Positions 52,438-64,000 of a stretch of DNA of 64,000 nt are shown here, one piece after another. The notes beneath the pieces were generated by a model that saw only the letters and a list, made by a program, of their open reading frames with translations, was not told where the DNA came from and ran no database searches. Numbering within the stretch: the stretch's first letter is position 1; each line of letters starts with the position of its first letter. Origin of the DNA: Prostheceraeus crozeri. Lineage: Eukaryota; Platyhelminthes; Polycladida; Euryleptidae. The position numbers and the translations under genes are program-made. The DNA lies in NCBI GenBank assembly GCA_907163375.1, contig CAJQUW010002215.1:558001-622000 (forward strand), given 5' to 3'.

Positions 52438-53367
52438 TGTCGTTAACGACCCTGCTTTTAGCGACTTCCTGTCGATTACGACCAAAATATTTGGCACCGA
52501 TGCAAAATTACTATCTCCTATATAATTCAACCTCTGTATAACGACTTCCTGTCTAACGCGACCTACGACCTCATTAATTTGGCAAATTGTTCTCTGATCC
52601 CTGTTTATTGCGACCGCAGATTGCGGGGGAACGATAAATACGTATAGATGTTTCGTTAACTTTATGTATTAGTTAGTATCAGACAAGCATCAATGGTCTT
52701 ATTACGCAACAGCTGTCAGCTATACATCTTAATCCCTCACTTTTATCTCTAGATATATGAGTCTCAAAACTCTCAACTAAGTTGCTTCACACACTCGAGT
52801 ATACATACATGTACGTGTACATACTGTAATAGGCCTACATCTGAAGCTTTTCTACATAATTGTACCGTTGGCATAATATTTATGGTTTTACATAATGTCT
52901 ACATACATTGCCTAATACAGTGCATCATCAATTTTTCTCATTGATTAATGTGTATTTTATACTTATGTCTGTGCATCACATTGTCATTATATTTCTATAC
53001 AGTTTTCTAAATTTCCATTAAATCCTGCGTAATAGGCCCTTTGAATAGAGGCTTTTATAGCCTCTGAAACTATAAAAGCTAGCATCATTCGTGCAATCAT
53101 GCTGTGTTGGACTTGTGAGCACGCGTAGGCTAATGATTGGATATTTCTATAATGTCATGTATCATAAAATAAAAAATATATATCAAAAATATATTAAATA
53201 TGTGAAAAATATATAAAAATATAATAATTTTTTTATATATGGAATATGAAGAAATATATATACATACATGAAAGGTAGCCAAAAGTTTGCCCTCAAACAG
53301 CGACCACCTGTCTATAGCGACTTTATTTGCCTGTCAGAGAGGTGGTCGTTATAGACAGGGACTACTG
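52438..53367. mobile_element. Non-autonomous pogo-like Tc1/mariner element
   Basis: It starts CAGTAGTCCATGTCGTTAAC and ends with ATAGACAGGGACTACTG, giving CAGTAGTCC-type inverted ends, with TA on both sides (52,436-52,437 and 53,368-53,369). Further copies of the CGACTTCCTGTC-type word are found just inside both ends. CAGT-TIRs with TA duplications are typical of pogo/Tigger. It carries no transposase. Its middle includes AT-only tracts near 53,165-53,265. Confidence 0.85.
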
Positions 53368-53434
53368 TATTGACAATTGATTGTTTTATATTGACTGATG
53401 ATGTCTTATGTGGATGCATGGGTGGTAAGGCCTA

Positions 53435-56400
53435 TACTACTTGCAACTTTTATATTCCACTTATTGAGGCAAGCTTATAAAGCTTTTTTAAAAAAAAGAA
53501 GCCTTGCTGAGACGACATCACGTCCACCATCTAATTGTTGAAAATTTGAGATTTTGCACGAATGGGAGATAGTGACGAGGTTCATCATTATTCATTTGTT
53601 ATCTTTTGAAAGTCATTGGCAATTAACAAATATTTATTTCAAATAATTGATTGAAGTTGCTTCTCACATTTAATCAATTTTCACTGCCGAATTTCACTGT
53701 CGAAGATTAAAAAAAGTTACGATGTTGGTGTATTTTAAAGCGATCGGCTTCTTTGATTTTCAGCGGAAGATAAAGCTGACTGGGTGCGAGTATCACGATG
53801 GAATCAATCATCATTTTCCAAGGGGATGGTTTGTGAATTCACATTGAAATTAAGGAAAATCTCCAGCAGCCTCTAGCTGTGTTCAAAATAATTAGTTATA
53901 ATAATTATTAGTCAATATGAGTTAATATTGTTAATTACAATTAATTATAACAATTAGTTATCATTATATTTATAACAATTCAAATATTCATTTCTAATAT
54001 AGTAGTGACCAGGTTCCAGTGGCATTATGTGATAGGCACCCGGGGCATTTACCTGCACCTTACAATTTTCTATGTCTAATTAAACTTTAATAGTTAATTG
54101 ATCCTATTATGCTTTATTATGTCTTCGTAAATAGGCTTATGCTACATTTAAATTAAATTTTCATTAACTGTTTATATTTGCAGATATCAAACTTAGATTT
54201 ATATAAATTCCTTTACATCTATGTTGACTGCTAGAATATAATCCTGACGAGAATGAAATCAACGTGCACTTTCTATTCTGCGTAGGCTACATGTGAATGA
54301 TAGTCATAATATATAAAATTTAACCATAGAGAATAACTCTTTCCAGTTTAAGGGTCTGAAAGTACTACTTTAGGAATAAATGGAAAATTCACTACTGTAT
54401 ATACTCAGACCAATTTGCTTTAACATTGTGGACTACGCAGTCGCTATGATGAGGGCCTGCGGTCAAAAAAATTGATGAAGTGAAAGAGTGAAATTGATTC
54501 AGATAATGCATGTATGGGAACTTCTCTGCAAGTGCAAGTTTTAATTTCACGAAAGATTAATTCGAGGTCGCATCAATCCTAGCCGTTATCTTGCTATCGG
54601 GTTATTATTGCGTTCATCGAGTTTAATATCAGCCAAAAATAGTTTTGCGTCTGATAACTTCCGTAACTCTATGAAAATTGTCGCAACGTGTTTACTCATT
54701 TACAGAGGTGACGTTTTCGTGTGAAAAAGCAAATTACGAGTATAACATATTTCCTCAAATGCAACCTGCGGGTTCTGTTTCACATTGACTCCCCTTATCC
54801 GAGTTCTGTAGGTTGCTTAGGTCGCATAAGGGTTACTGGTTCTCTTACGGAATCATCAGCAAAAATAATTTATTATGATATGCTGTATAATCCCGCTATA
54901 ACACACACTCTAGGAATTGAAATAAATCTCTGATATATCCTATGTCCGTTTTAACAAGGAATGAATTTTTTTATTTATAGACATTAAAACCGCTTTCTAC
55001 TCATCGCATGTTCATAGAAATAAAGCGAAGTTATTTGAAACCAGCAGGAATTGACCAAAAACGGTATATAGATTACAGAGTGTCAATTACAAATAATTTA
55101 CTTTCAAATTATTGAAACAACTTGCAATTACAATGTTCAAATTGCTCAGACAGTAATATTATCTGTGTTGAAGACTTCACAAGATTCATATTCAGCCGGA
55201 ATCCGGTCTTTCCTGGTAATCTTGTTTAAAGTAGCCCTATCATCAGTGACTACTCAAAATCTTAATTGTTTCCCGCATTTCCATAGTTTTATTGTTGAAG
55301 CAGTAGGTTTTGCAATTTCACGTTGAAACCATAATGCAGTTATTGTAGTCTGCGATGTAGGCCTATCGTAAATTCCGTTTGAGGATTGGACTTTCTTGAC
55401 TGCTGGAATTCGAATGTGGAGACAGATGTTGTTTGTGCGACATGCTAAAGACACTGACATGAAATTCTGTTTTGAACTATCTGTCAAAACAGATAGTTCA
55501 CAGAGGATGTGACAATCCTCTTAATAAATCCAAATTTGTCATTACCACAATTTCATTAGAGGCAAATAAATTACGTGCACTTCCAACACTGATTGAGGAA
55601 ATCTATTACTGTCAGGTAGTGTAATATATATTGAAGTTATTCGTACGTTAAATTTTGAGATAATTTGCGTCCGCTACATACAATTATACGTAATATCGTG
55701 TACGCTATAGGCATGATGTTCTTATATTAATAAGAACACTAAATCATGGATCGCCCGGCTTGAGTCAGTAAGGAAAGCACATGTGTTAGGTAAACATTTC
55801 AGAGTTCCCAACTTTTTACGCGTGCGACGTCCTTGACAATCTCACAGACGAAACAGTCAATTGTAACATTTGCCCTGGGAATAGCAATCAACACTAGCTT
55901 CAATCTCGAGGTAAAATTTGTAGTTGGGAGGTAAAAAAATAAGTATTTGGTCATGCAAACTTTAAATGCTGTTTGAACAGCTAATTGGTAGAATTAGAGC
56001 AATTCTACATTGATATCATCAGGGCATAACTTCTTCTGAATCAAAATCTGTTCTACCGATTGTGTTCAAAAGCTTCAAACCTCATATGTTATGCACACAT
56101 CTCATATGTATATGTGACACACACTCAATCTCTGATCACTGTAATTACTAATAGCTTCATATGGATAAATCGTTCACGAAACTCACTCTGGCTGCCGGAC
56201 TATGTCTCTAAGTGATCATCCATACACCTCTAAATTTCTCTGGACAGATAGGTGAGCAAAATTTGAAATCATTTTTTACATGATCAGGCTAACCAATGTT
56301 TGAGTTACAAAAGATCGATATTTGCAGCTAATTGAAGTGATGAATGACTATTTGAAATGAGTCTCATGTGCGATTCATTTCGCTGCAGAATACCAAACAT

Positions 56401-58851
56401 CCATGCACATACCGCTTCTGGTTGTCAACCGAAATGAAATGATAATGTAGCATCAATACATTCCTCATACATTAATGTATCAATTTGTAGTTGAATCGAG
56501 TTAGTAGAAAGTATTATATCCCAGCTAAACATTCCGTCTTGTGTAACCTTCACTTCCAAGAATCTGACTTCAATGCCACCTCGAAGGTCATAAATCATTA
56601 TCAAGCAAAGAAGAAAAATTAAAAAAGTGATGAAGAGTAATCTAAAGGACAGTGCCATCATAATTCCTGAATCAGTCTGGATGCTTCATCAAACAACTCC
56701 AAAGCCGCGATCTGGTATGGCCACGTTTTCGAGTGCATGTCCTGATGGCAATGGAAACACAGTCGGAAGATTTTTTCAGAAAGATCAAATATCTTCTGAT
56801 GACGATTTTGTCTAAAATCTACAATGAAACCATATTCCATCTAGATATGTGATATCTCAAAAGGATCACGGTCTAAATATGGCGATCGTGTATTAAAATC
56901 TTTTCTTCAATGTCGCCGCATAATTGACCTTCGAAAAAACTTCGAATGTTCGCATCTATCAAAGAGAATAAATCCAGTCCAACAAGCACATATCATCCAT
57001 CCCAAGTTTTGCAAAGTTGTCAATCTGATGATTTTTGCATAATCCCTGGGTGACCAGTCACCAATAGAAATTTGAGATCGGATTCAATTATTTTATACTT
57101 GGGAAAGACGTTACTTGACAATACTTGACAAAGTTGCTGGTGAATCCGAAGTCACGAACGTAAGATTGACACTGGATCCACCCATTGCATTGAGCATGGT
57201 AAGGGACAGTTTCGAGAGGAAAAGAGAAGCCGCCGATCTCTACACTATGAATGTCCTGAAAAGGGAACAGAAAAGGGATCAGGATAGGAAAGTAAACTAT
57301 GCGAGGATCATTCTTTGTCTTCACTTTCATGAAAACAGTGATGATGGACACAATAAGCATTCCCAACTAGAGCTGGAACGATTAGCCAATATTCAAAAAT
57401 TTTGAGATCAATAATTGAACTAAATTTCAATGACATGATTATGATTATGATTTAAAACCTCAAAAAGTTAATTATGATTTTGATTGATGAAATGATTGAT
57501 TAATCCAGCTCTATTCCCAACCTGATCATCCATTTCTGAGGAGGTATAAACAGATGTGGAGCGATGCGACCTTTGATGGAGAATCTTCTGAGCCTAAATG
57601 ACCAGCACTCGGAAAAGTGTAGTAAGATTATCTTGAGAAGTGTTTTGGCTGGATATGCGTCAAATAAGTGGAGCAAATTATTTTATCTGCATACGTCAAC
57701 TTGCAGAGAGTGATAGGAAAACTAAACAATTTCTTTATTGAAGTTTTCTGGATTCAGTCTGAGAAATGTTGATATTAAATATCAGGCAGCTAATGAGTCA
57801 ACCACAGATGATCAGAATTTTTGCATTCAAAGACCGATTTCAATATGAATCCTAATAATCGAGACAATAACAGTGCAGTGGCACTTGTTGCCCTTCACTC
57901 ATGAAATATAAAAATGTGATTTTTGTCGTGAATGAACTTTCACCAATAGTAAGCTAGCAATTTTCGACATCGATGATTTCCCTAAAGCTGCAAATCCTTT
58001 GAATGGAATTAATCATGAGGGCCCTAAGGGTCTTCTACACTAGAAGAATGTGTGCTTCAACGATACATTCTTTGGTGGAGGGTATTCTGCGACCATGAGA
58101 TCAAACTGAATAGTTGCCTTGCTTTAATGTGTAGTGCTTGTTGCCTTGTCTCTTGCTTTAAAAACGAAAGGACAGTGCTCAGAATATCGATGAATATTTG
58201 ATGACTCTTGATGATATTTCCGATTACTTCTTCGCAAAATCTTGCTGTATACACACGGACATTAATCAGATTTCCGAAATTTTAATGAAATTTGTCAGCA
58301 GTATGTGCAAGAAATTTGCTCATAAAATTCAGATGCCCCATTTCTGAGAAAGTTGTGAGAAGAAAAATTGCAAGATACGCAAATAACGCGGAGGTGTAGT
58401 ACATGAGTTTTACGCATAAGCATGCAAGCCCATACGTCCTAACTCCTAAAGTTCATAAATATGCATGTATAGACCTACTGTGCTGGGAAAAATTGCATAA
58501 TGCTTACTGACAGTCTAATTGTAAGGTACATAGTCTAATTTAGGATTGCTGACCTTACCATGTAGGAAGCCAATTTCAACCTATCTGCGCAGAGAAATTT
58601 GGAAGTCTATGGATCATCGAATGAAATATCAAATAACATGATGGATATCTCTGCCACTTTGATTAGGTGTCGCAAACTATCATGGATATTTTTGGATGAC
58701 TAAGATCCATTTTTTCACCAATTTTCTGTTTTCCGATAACATGCAGTAGAGCTATGCTTTTTACATAGCAACATGCTTTGAATCAGATAGGAGTACTTTA
58801 TTCACATAATTTATTTATCTGAGCTGTTGATCTCTGACATGAGGATCTATG
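53435..58851. other. no gene recognised
   Basis: AT-rich sequence. A TAAT/ATTA-rich stretch lies at about 53,885-53,995, and small hairpins occur near 55,472-55,500 (GAACTATCTGT/ACAGATAGTTC) and 55,717-55,738. Open frames at 54,721-54,933, 56,425-56,815 and 57,088-57,405 have no recognisable motif. I see no transposon ends. Confidence 0.4.
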
Positions 58852-59000
58852 TAATGGATAGAGGATGGCTGTACGATTCTCTGGGATATAGAGAGGGAAA
58901 TTAATTGATAAATCCCGAGGGCTTTAGCCCGAGGAATTCATCAAGTAATTTCACGAGCTATGTCCTAGAGATATCGTGCAGCCATCCTCTATCCGTTATA
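58852..59000. repeat. Foldback hairpin upstream of Crypton gene 1
   Basis: The left half, from TAATGGATAGAGGATGGCTG to CCCGAGGGC, reappears inverted up to CAGCCATCCTCTATCCGTTA, with about one mismatch in five. The centre is CGAGGGCTTTAGCCCGAG near 58,925. It ends 45 bp before the open frame of Crypton gene 1 begins. Confidence 0.8.
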
Positions 59001-59155
59001 AAGTATGCCAGATTATTACCCATGAAGTAGGACTCTAGATATCCGTGATAAAATCCCTCTTTACAAGAATTTGCCCTGTAATACTTTTGAATTTTAAATT
59101 CATGCTTTACGATAAGGGACAATTCTATGATCCTTACCTCTTAAGTTGTGGTACA

Positions 59156-60500
59156 ATGAATTCGTTCCACAATGTTATCGATGATTTCAATTATGAATTG
59201 GATGAATTACTTAGTGAAGATTTCAATATCGACTTCAGACACGGAGAGCCAATGACCAGTAATGAGATCCAGAATTCTATAACAAAGCAAATACCAGTGA
59301 AAACAAGACTGAGAGCTAATTGGGCAAGGAACACCTTTAACTCTTGGATAAAAGAACTTAACAAGAGAATTCTAGAATCAAATTCGACTGATTTGCTCCT
59401 TCTGTCAGACGATGGGGAAGCAACACTTGAAGTGATGACAAAAGGCACTTTGAATGATGCCTTACAGTTCTTATTCTTCGAAGCCAGAAAGAGAAATGGC
59501 GACCGATATCCTAGTGACTCTTTGCGGTGTTTGTTCAGTGGTATTTCTTACTACCTAAGCAACTTCTTGAACAAGTCATGGAATCTATGGAAAAGCACTG
59601 AATTTTCTGGCGCTCGCCGTGCCGTCGACTCCGCTATGAAGGAAACATCTGAGCGAGGTGTCAACAAACACAGAAAGCGGGCTTCTGCAATCGATGCCGA
59701 TCAAGAGGACAACTTGTGGAATCGCGGATATTTAGGCTGCAGGAATCCAAAGACTTTAAACCGCACATTGCTATACCTTCTTTCAATAAATTGCGGATTA
59801 AGAGGTGGCAGAGAGCTGCGGTCACTGACAATTGGACCTAGAGGCTCATTAGCCCTGCGGTCAGTCGATGGGATAAGAATCCTTGAGTTCACGGAATCGT
59901 ATTCCAAGACGTTTAAGAATGGGATGAGGGATCATCATGTAGAGCCGAAGGTTGTCAAGATCTGGCCAGCTGAAAATCCCAATCGCTGTCCCGTGAAGCT
60001 TTTTGAAAAGCTGATTTCTCTACCTCCTTCTCCCTGTTCTACCAACGCCCTTTTCCTTCAGCCAGTACCGAATTATTGCAATTTCCAGTGGTACATGAAC
60101 ACTCCCGTCGGGCATAATACACTCTACAATCAAAAATCTTATGGAGGCAGCCGGCGAGGATGAAGCGAATTTCACCAACCAGAGTGGTCGTCGCACGGCG
60201 GTAACTCGCATCATCAATGCGACTGGGGATAAAGATCTTGCGAAAAAGATCACCGGTCATCGATCAGACTGTGTAACATCTTACAACTGCGTAAGTGATA
60301 AGCGCTTGAGAGTTGCATCCAACATTCTTACTGGATCCATCGCAAATGAGGCCTGCACCAGTATACAAGTTGACATGCGCACAAACTCAAGTAGCTCGTT
60401 GAGTGCAGAGCTAGTGCAAGCGTGCCAGACTTTGGAGATGACCCCAAAGAAAATGGTCATTACCCGACCAGATGGCAGTAGTGCATCAGTTGAATTTTAA
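59156..60500 (+). pseudogene. Crypton-type tyrosine recombinase 1 (DUF3504-like), decayed
   Basis: From ATG 59,156 the protein has a core-binding-like N-terminal half (NWARNTFNSWIKELNKRI, FEARKRNGDRYPSDSLR) and a catalytic half. That half contains LLYLLSINCGLRGGRELRSL (Arg of box I), FTNQSGRRTAVTRI and ITGHRSDCVTSYNC (His/Arg and the Tyr). This is the animal DUF3504/Crypton recombinase pattern. One frameshift near 60,141-60,163 separates the last 120 residues. The usual His of the H-x-x-R box reads Gln (NQSGR), so catalysis is doubtful. A GTG-initiated extension to 59,045 exists upstream. Confidence 0.75.
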
Positions 60501-61063
60501 CTTGCTTCCTTTCTTGACTATTTATCTTTATTTTATATTTCTATGGGTTAAATGTTCTTGTACTCACATTTCTATGTTATATAAAGTTCCCCGGGAATAA
60601 AGTTTATCGAATATAGAAGGGATTCTGAATACGATTCTACAACTATGTATTCGCCTCATGTGCTATGCCCCTAATGCAATTAGGCGGTCGATTATAATTG
60701 AGTAAAATACGCTTAGATATCCATATTCAACATGTATATTTTGAACTGCAATATCTTTCTCAGGTAGTCTACTGCAGTAGATTACCTGGGAGTAGATTAC
60801 CTGTAATGTGTTATAACACACTTGAACGATTGAAACAGTACTATGATTGAAAACTAAGTTCTGACTCACCGAAGCGAAAAGAATTAGCTCTTAAATGCTC
60901 CATGAGAGCTAGAAGATGTGCCAGATTCAAAAAAATTGAAGACGGAATTGTCTTAGACTTCTAAACCACTAATACACTCTTACAGATAACTAATAAATTA
61001 TTAATAATTACGAGATGAGTCTGAGCTTAGTTTCCAACCCAATACAAATAATAGAGTAACACA
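60501..61063. other. spacer between convergent Crypton genes
   Basis: AT-rich, with an AATAAA near 60,596 for the plus-strand gene and a small palindrome around CTACTGCAGTAG at about 60,762-60,790. No gene seen. Confidence 0.5.
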
Positions 61064-62266
61064 TCATAAAGTGCAATTGTTAAAAGTACATCGATAAAAA
61101 TTGATAGACTTGTTTTCTCGTGTGTTTGTGTTGTTTGTAGATACAACATTGTTTGTTGTAGCTTCATATGATCCATACAGCACTTTCGACATATCTTTCT
61201 CGAATACCTCGGCATGAATGTAGGCACTATCTGCTTTTTCATTGATTCGACCTGTTTTGAGTGCTGCAACCTCCTTGGATATGCCGCCTTGTACAAGTCG
61301 AGTCTTAGCAGTGCGTCGTAGAGAAGTGTTCGTAAAGAATTCGCCGTCTTTTGCAATATTTTTCATCAACGTTTTAGTGGTATTTTCAACTTTATGAATC
61401 CCCATTGGGCAGCGTTTGTACCAAACAGCTCCTTTTATTTGATGTTTCTGTAAGGGCGTCAGATAAAATGCTTTGCACGCACCATCTGGTCTATGTCGAA
61501 TGTACTCTTTATATAATTTGATCACACATCGATCTGGGTTGTCCGTGTTCTGATAAACTCGAGTCTCTTTGGGGTCCATTCTGGCACATTTTAATCCATA
61601 ACGCTTGTTTTTTGACATTCTTTCAACGTATTTCAAATATTCTTTATCATCACTGTCTTTACAAAGAATTAATTGAGATTCGTCTCCAAATTCCATATCA
61701 TGATGTTCTTTAGCCGCTCTAAGGCTCAAATGAACTCACAAATGATAAATAAGTGTGTGGATTAGCTGATCTGGATTTGAAATTCCAAAACTACCATTTT
61801 CCCACAATTCGTTCTCTTGTTCTAGATCAATTGGCAATGCTCTTTTCTTTGGTTTTACGTTACCGCGTTGAGCTGATTTTTTCATCTGAGCATCAAGGGA
61901 ATCACGAGCACTTTTGAAATCAATGTCCGTAAAAATAGAAATTTTCCATTTCATTTCTGTATTGAAATATAGCTGTAGCATCGCACCAATGCCTTTCAAC
62001 GATTCTGGAGGATACATATCTCCATCAACCTTTCTGACCTCAGCGAAGAAGTACTTCAAACAGTGATTGAGATCGTTTGGTGTAAATTCTTTCACATTTT
62101 TATATACTTTCAAAACATTATCGTCAATTCTTATTTTCCAGTGGTCATGCCAGGTGACAAATAGCTTGAATGCCCATCTCATCTTATTCCAAGTACTTTT
62201 TGGTATTCTATTATCGATATCAGAATTAACTTCTTCCTCTGACATGTTTACAAATCTCGACGTCAT
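61064..62266 (-). pseudogene. Crypton-type tyrosine recombinase 2, one stop codon
   Basis: The minus-strand frame starts at ATG 62,266 and runs to 61,064 with a single in-frame TGA at 61,738-61,736. Its parts parallel Crypton 1: WAFKLFVTWHDHW, EVRKVDGDMYPPESLK, KKRALPIDLEQENELWENG, then HLSLRAAKEHHDMEFG (box I), FTNTSLRRTAKTRL and KTGRINEKADSAYI (Tyr). The conserved His of H-x-x-R reads Thr and the TGH His reads Arg, so it is probably inactive even apart from the stop. A single G-to-T change would explain the TGA, since relatives usually have Gly there. It is only distantly similar to Crypton 1. Confidence 0.75.
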
Positions 62267-62394
62267 TCCTATGTCATTGATTAGTCAAAAGTGAAGAAAG
62301 GAATGCTTGCTTAGATAATTAAGCTGTTTCAAAATTCATGAATTCAAATATGAAATATATCCATGGAGTCATGAGATATCATTCAGCGAACACA

Positions 62395-62547
62395 TAGTAT
62401 TATTACACTGACTTCTATGTATCACACAGCTCAAATCTACTCATATGATGCTATGGTATTCTCCTCGCCTTCGGCTCGGAGAATACCGTAGCATCATATT
62501 CGTAGATTCTGACCGTGTAATACATCGAAGTCAGTGTAATAATATTA
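62395..62547. repeat. Foldback hairpin upstream of Crypton gene 2
   Basis: The left arm, from AGTATTATTACACTGACTTC to GCTATGGTATTCTCC, is repeated inverted from GAATACCGTAGCATCATATT to AAGTCAGTGTAATAATATTA. The arms are about 73 bp around a CTCGCCTTCGGCTCGG centre. It lies about 130 bp before ATG 62,266 of Crypton gene 2. Confidence 0.9.
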
Positions 62548-64000
62548 CGTAATAATCTGGTATACTTTATGGAGCTGATAGACTTGGATTTCATAGTTAA
62601 AAACTAAGCCAACGCACTTTTTCGAGCAATTTTTCAGTTTAACAATTTTGATAGCAAATCTATCTGAATGTCTACAGTGATGTATGATGTTGATGTATAA
62701 ATATCTAAAGCAGAATTTCTTTTTGTTTGGATTGCTCGCCAAAATTGAGCTTCATACATATATGAGATTTCACATTTTCCTTAGAATAGGCTATCCCTGT
62801 CCAATCCAATAGTAATTTCACAATCCGAATTCGATGCGACCTTCAGTAGCTTCCTATAAAGCTTAATTGTCACGACAAATCTAGCGCTGCCAATGGATCG
62901 TTAAAAATCTTCTAATTTTCTGCTAAATCTGTTAAGAATCTCATCCACAAGTCTATCTGCCTATGCTTCAGCTTGCTAAAGATGTAGTAATTTTGAAGAA
63001 AACTTTATGCAACACACATGTTTACTGCCATACCATCAATGAGAGGCAGTATTTGCCAGCCTTTATGATAAATGTCTTTTTGAATTCAAACTCAACATCC
63101 TTTTAGCTAAAAGTCTTTCTTGTTATTGAATACCTCATCCTCTCGAATGAATGTTACTCCTATATACAATTGATCAGCAAGTACCACTTAGGCCTATAAT
63201 TCGACTAAGTGGGTTAATGAAACATCAAAAGTTAATGTAGACCCAAAGTCAACAAAAATAAATCAAAAATTGCATTTGCTGAAATATCGACTCCGAAATT
63301 CAATGGACGAAACTGCTCAGGATTGAAGAAATTTCCGCAAAATAATTCGATTTGGATTAAAATGTCAATGATCACTGTCAAAAGGCTATAGATGGGGTCG
63401 ACAATAGAAAAAGCTGTTTATACAGTGTGCTCTGAACTGCATGAGCAAACACCGTTTCTAGTTTATGACAACTGAAAATACATTGTCGTCGACAGAGGAA
63501 GTGGCTGGGGGTGACAAGAGTGACGCGCATTTGTCTGTTCAGGTTAGGAATTGAGAAGCGAGCTCATCCCAGGAGACGGTTGATGCTCGTGGCTCGTGCA
63601 TGCATTAGTTAACTTTCTTTCATGCATCTCCAGCCTATCCTTCCGTGCAACTGCAACAGAAGAATTTGCAAATATTTCAAATTACAAAAAAAGTGACAAC
63701 AACAAAAGAATATTGCTCATTTATCCATTAATACATCCATATTGGAATGAAATGGATTATGGAAAATGTTATGTTATCAAATCATCTCAAACTGAAGGCT
63801 ATCAATAAATCACTGTCAGTCACTGGTAAACAGTGATATGCATGTAGTACAAAAGTAAAAGAGCGAACAAGAGCACGACGCGAATGTTCGCGCATTTAAT
63901 GAACACAACTTCCAATTCGCACATACCACCTATATTGCGCAATGACAAGTACAAATAAAACCAATATGTAAATAAAAGACAATCATAGTGGTTGAAATTT
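62548..64000. other. no gene seen
   Basis: AT-rich sequence with short frames lacking recognisable motifs (62,545-62,742 minus; 63,596-63,808 plus). No repeats or transposon ends recognised. Confidence 0.4.

Larger units (their letters stand above)
28840..53432. repeat. Palindromic MITE split by the Polinton and by a pogo-like element
   Basis: The left arm starts at 28,840 (GGTTTTACCTCCCATGCATC) and runs inward to about 28,928. The reverse complement of the right flank (53,432 inward) starts GGCCTTACCACCCATGCATC and follows the left arm with few mismatches. The right arm is interrupted at a TA by the element at 52,438-53,367 and resumes in 52,437-52,405. TA lies outside both ends (28,838-28,839 and 53,433-53,434). 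Without the two insertions the host element would be about 270 bp. Superfamily not settled; a TA duplication would suit Tc1/mariner. Confidence 0.8.

Overview
The window looks like AT-rich, repeat-dense nuclear DNA of an invertebrate animal, perhaps marine. It has no operons, many decayed transposons, canonical animal splice signals (GTAAGT/CAG) and AATAAA signals. I recognise no ordinary host gene. Almost everything that can be named is a mobile element.

Layout. 1-17,030: host-like AT-rich sequence with a tRNA-like remnant, a small hAT-type element with an 8-bp target duplication, two Penelope-like (GIY-YIG) remnants, a LINE scrap, two copies of a dispersed repeat (one split by a small insertion), and a TCATGA-rich terminal-inverted-repeat element. 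17,035-21,303 and 22,386-27,667: two cut-and-paste DNA transposons (here A and B) with related DDE/D-like transposases and 4-bp palindromic target duplications (ATAT and AATT). 28,958-52,336: a 23.4-kb Polinton/Maverick with about 1-kb terminal inverted repeats and a perfect 6-bp target duplication. It lies inside a small palindromic element whose other arm was split by a pogo-like element (52,438-53,367). 53,435-64,000: sequence without recognised genes, apart from two Crypton-type tyrosine-recombinase genes in convergent orientation, each with a foldback hairpin on its 5' side.

The Polinton carries the family's core set: integrase with chromodomain, packaging ATPase, adenain-like protease, major capsid protein, basic core-like proteins, two related candidate structural proteins and a protein-primed-type family B DNA polymerase. 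It looks young and largely whole, with about one clear interruption, in polB. Its unusual cargo is a protein that reads as a two-repeat TATA-binding protein (37,944-38,489, minus), two adjacent PC4-like proteins, a stand-alone DEDDh exonuclease, RING-like proteins, a stand-alone copy of the polB N-terminal module, and small accessory genes separated by three copies of a 138-bp block.

TATA boxes can be seen ahead of five transcription units of the Polinton, and its leading genes on both strands appear to begin with an ATG directly followed by a GTAAGT donor. A TBP-like protein, PC4-like proteins and TATA promoters in one element suggest that it may carry part of its own transcription-initiation system. 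That is the observation most worth following up.
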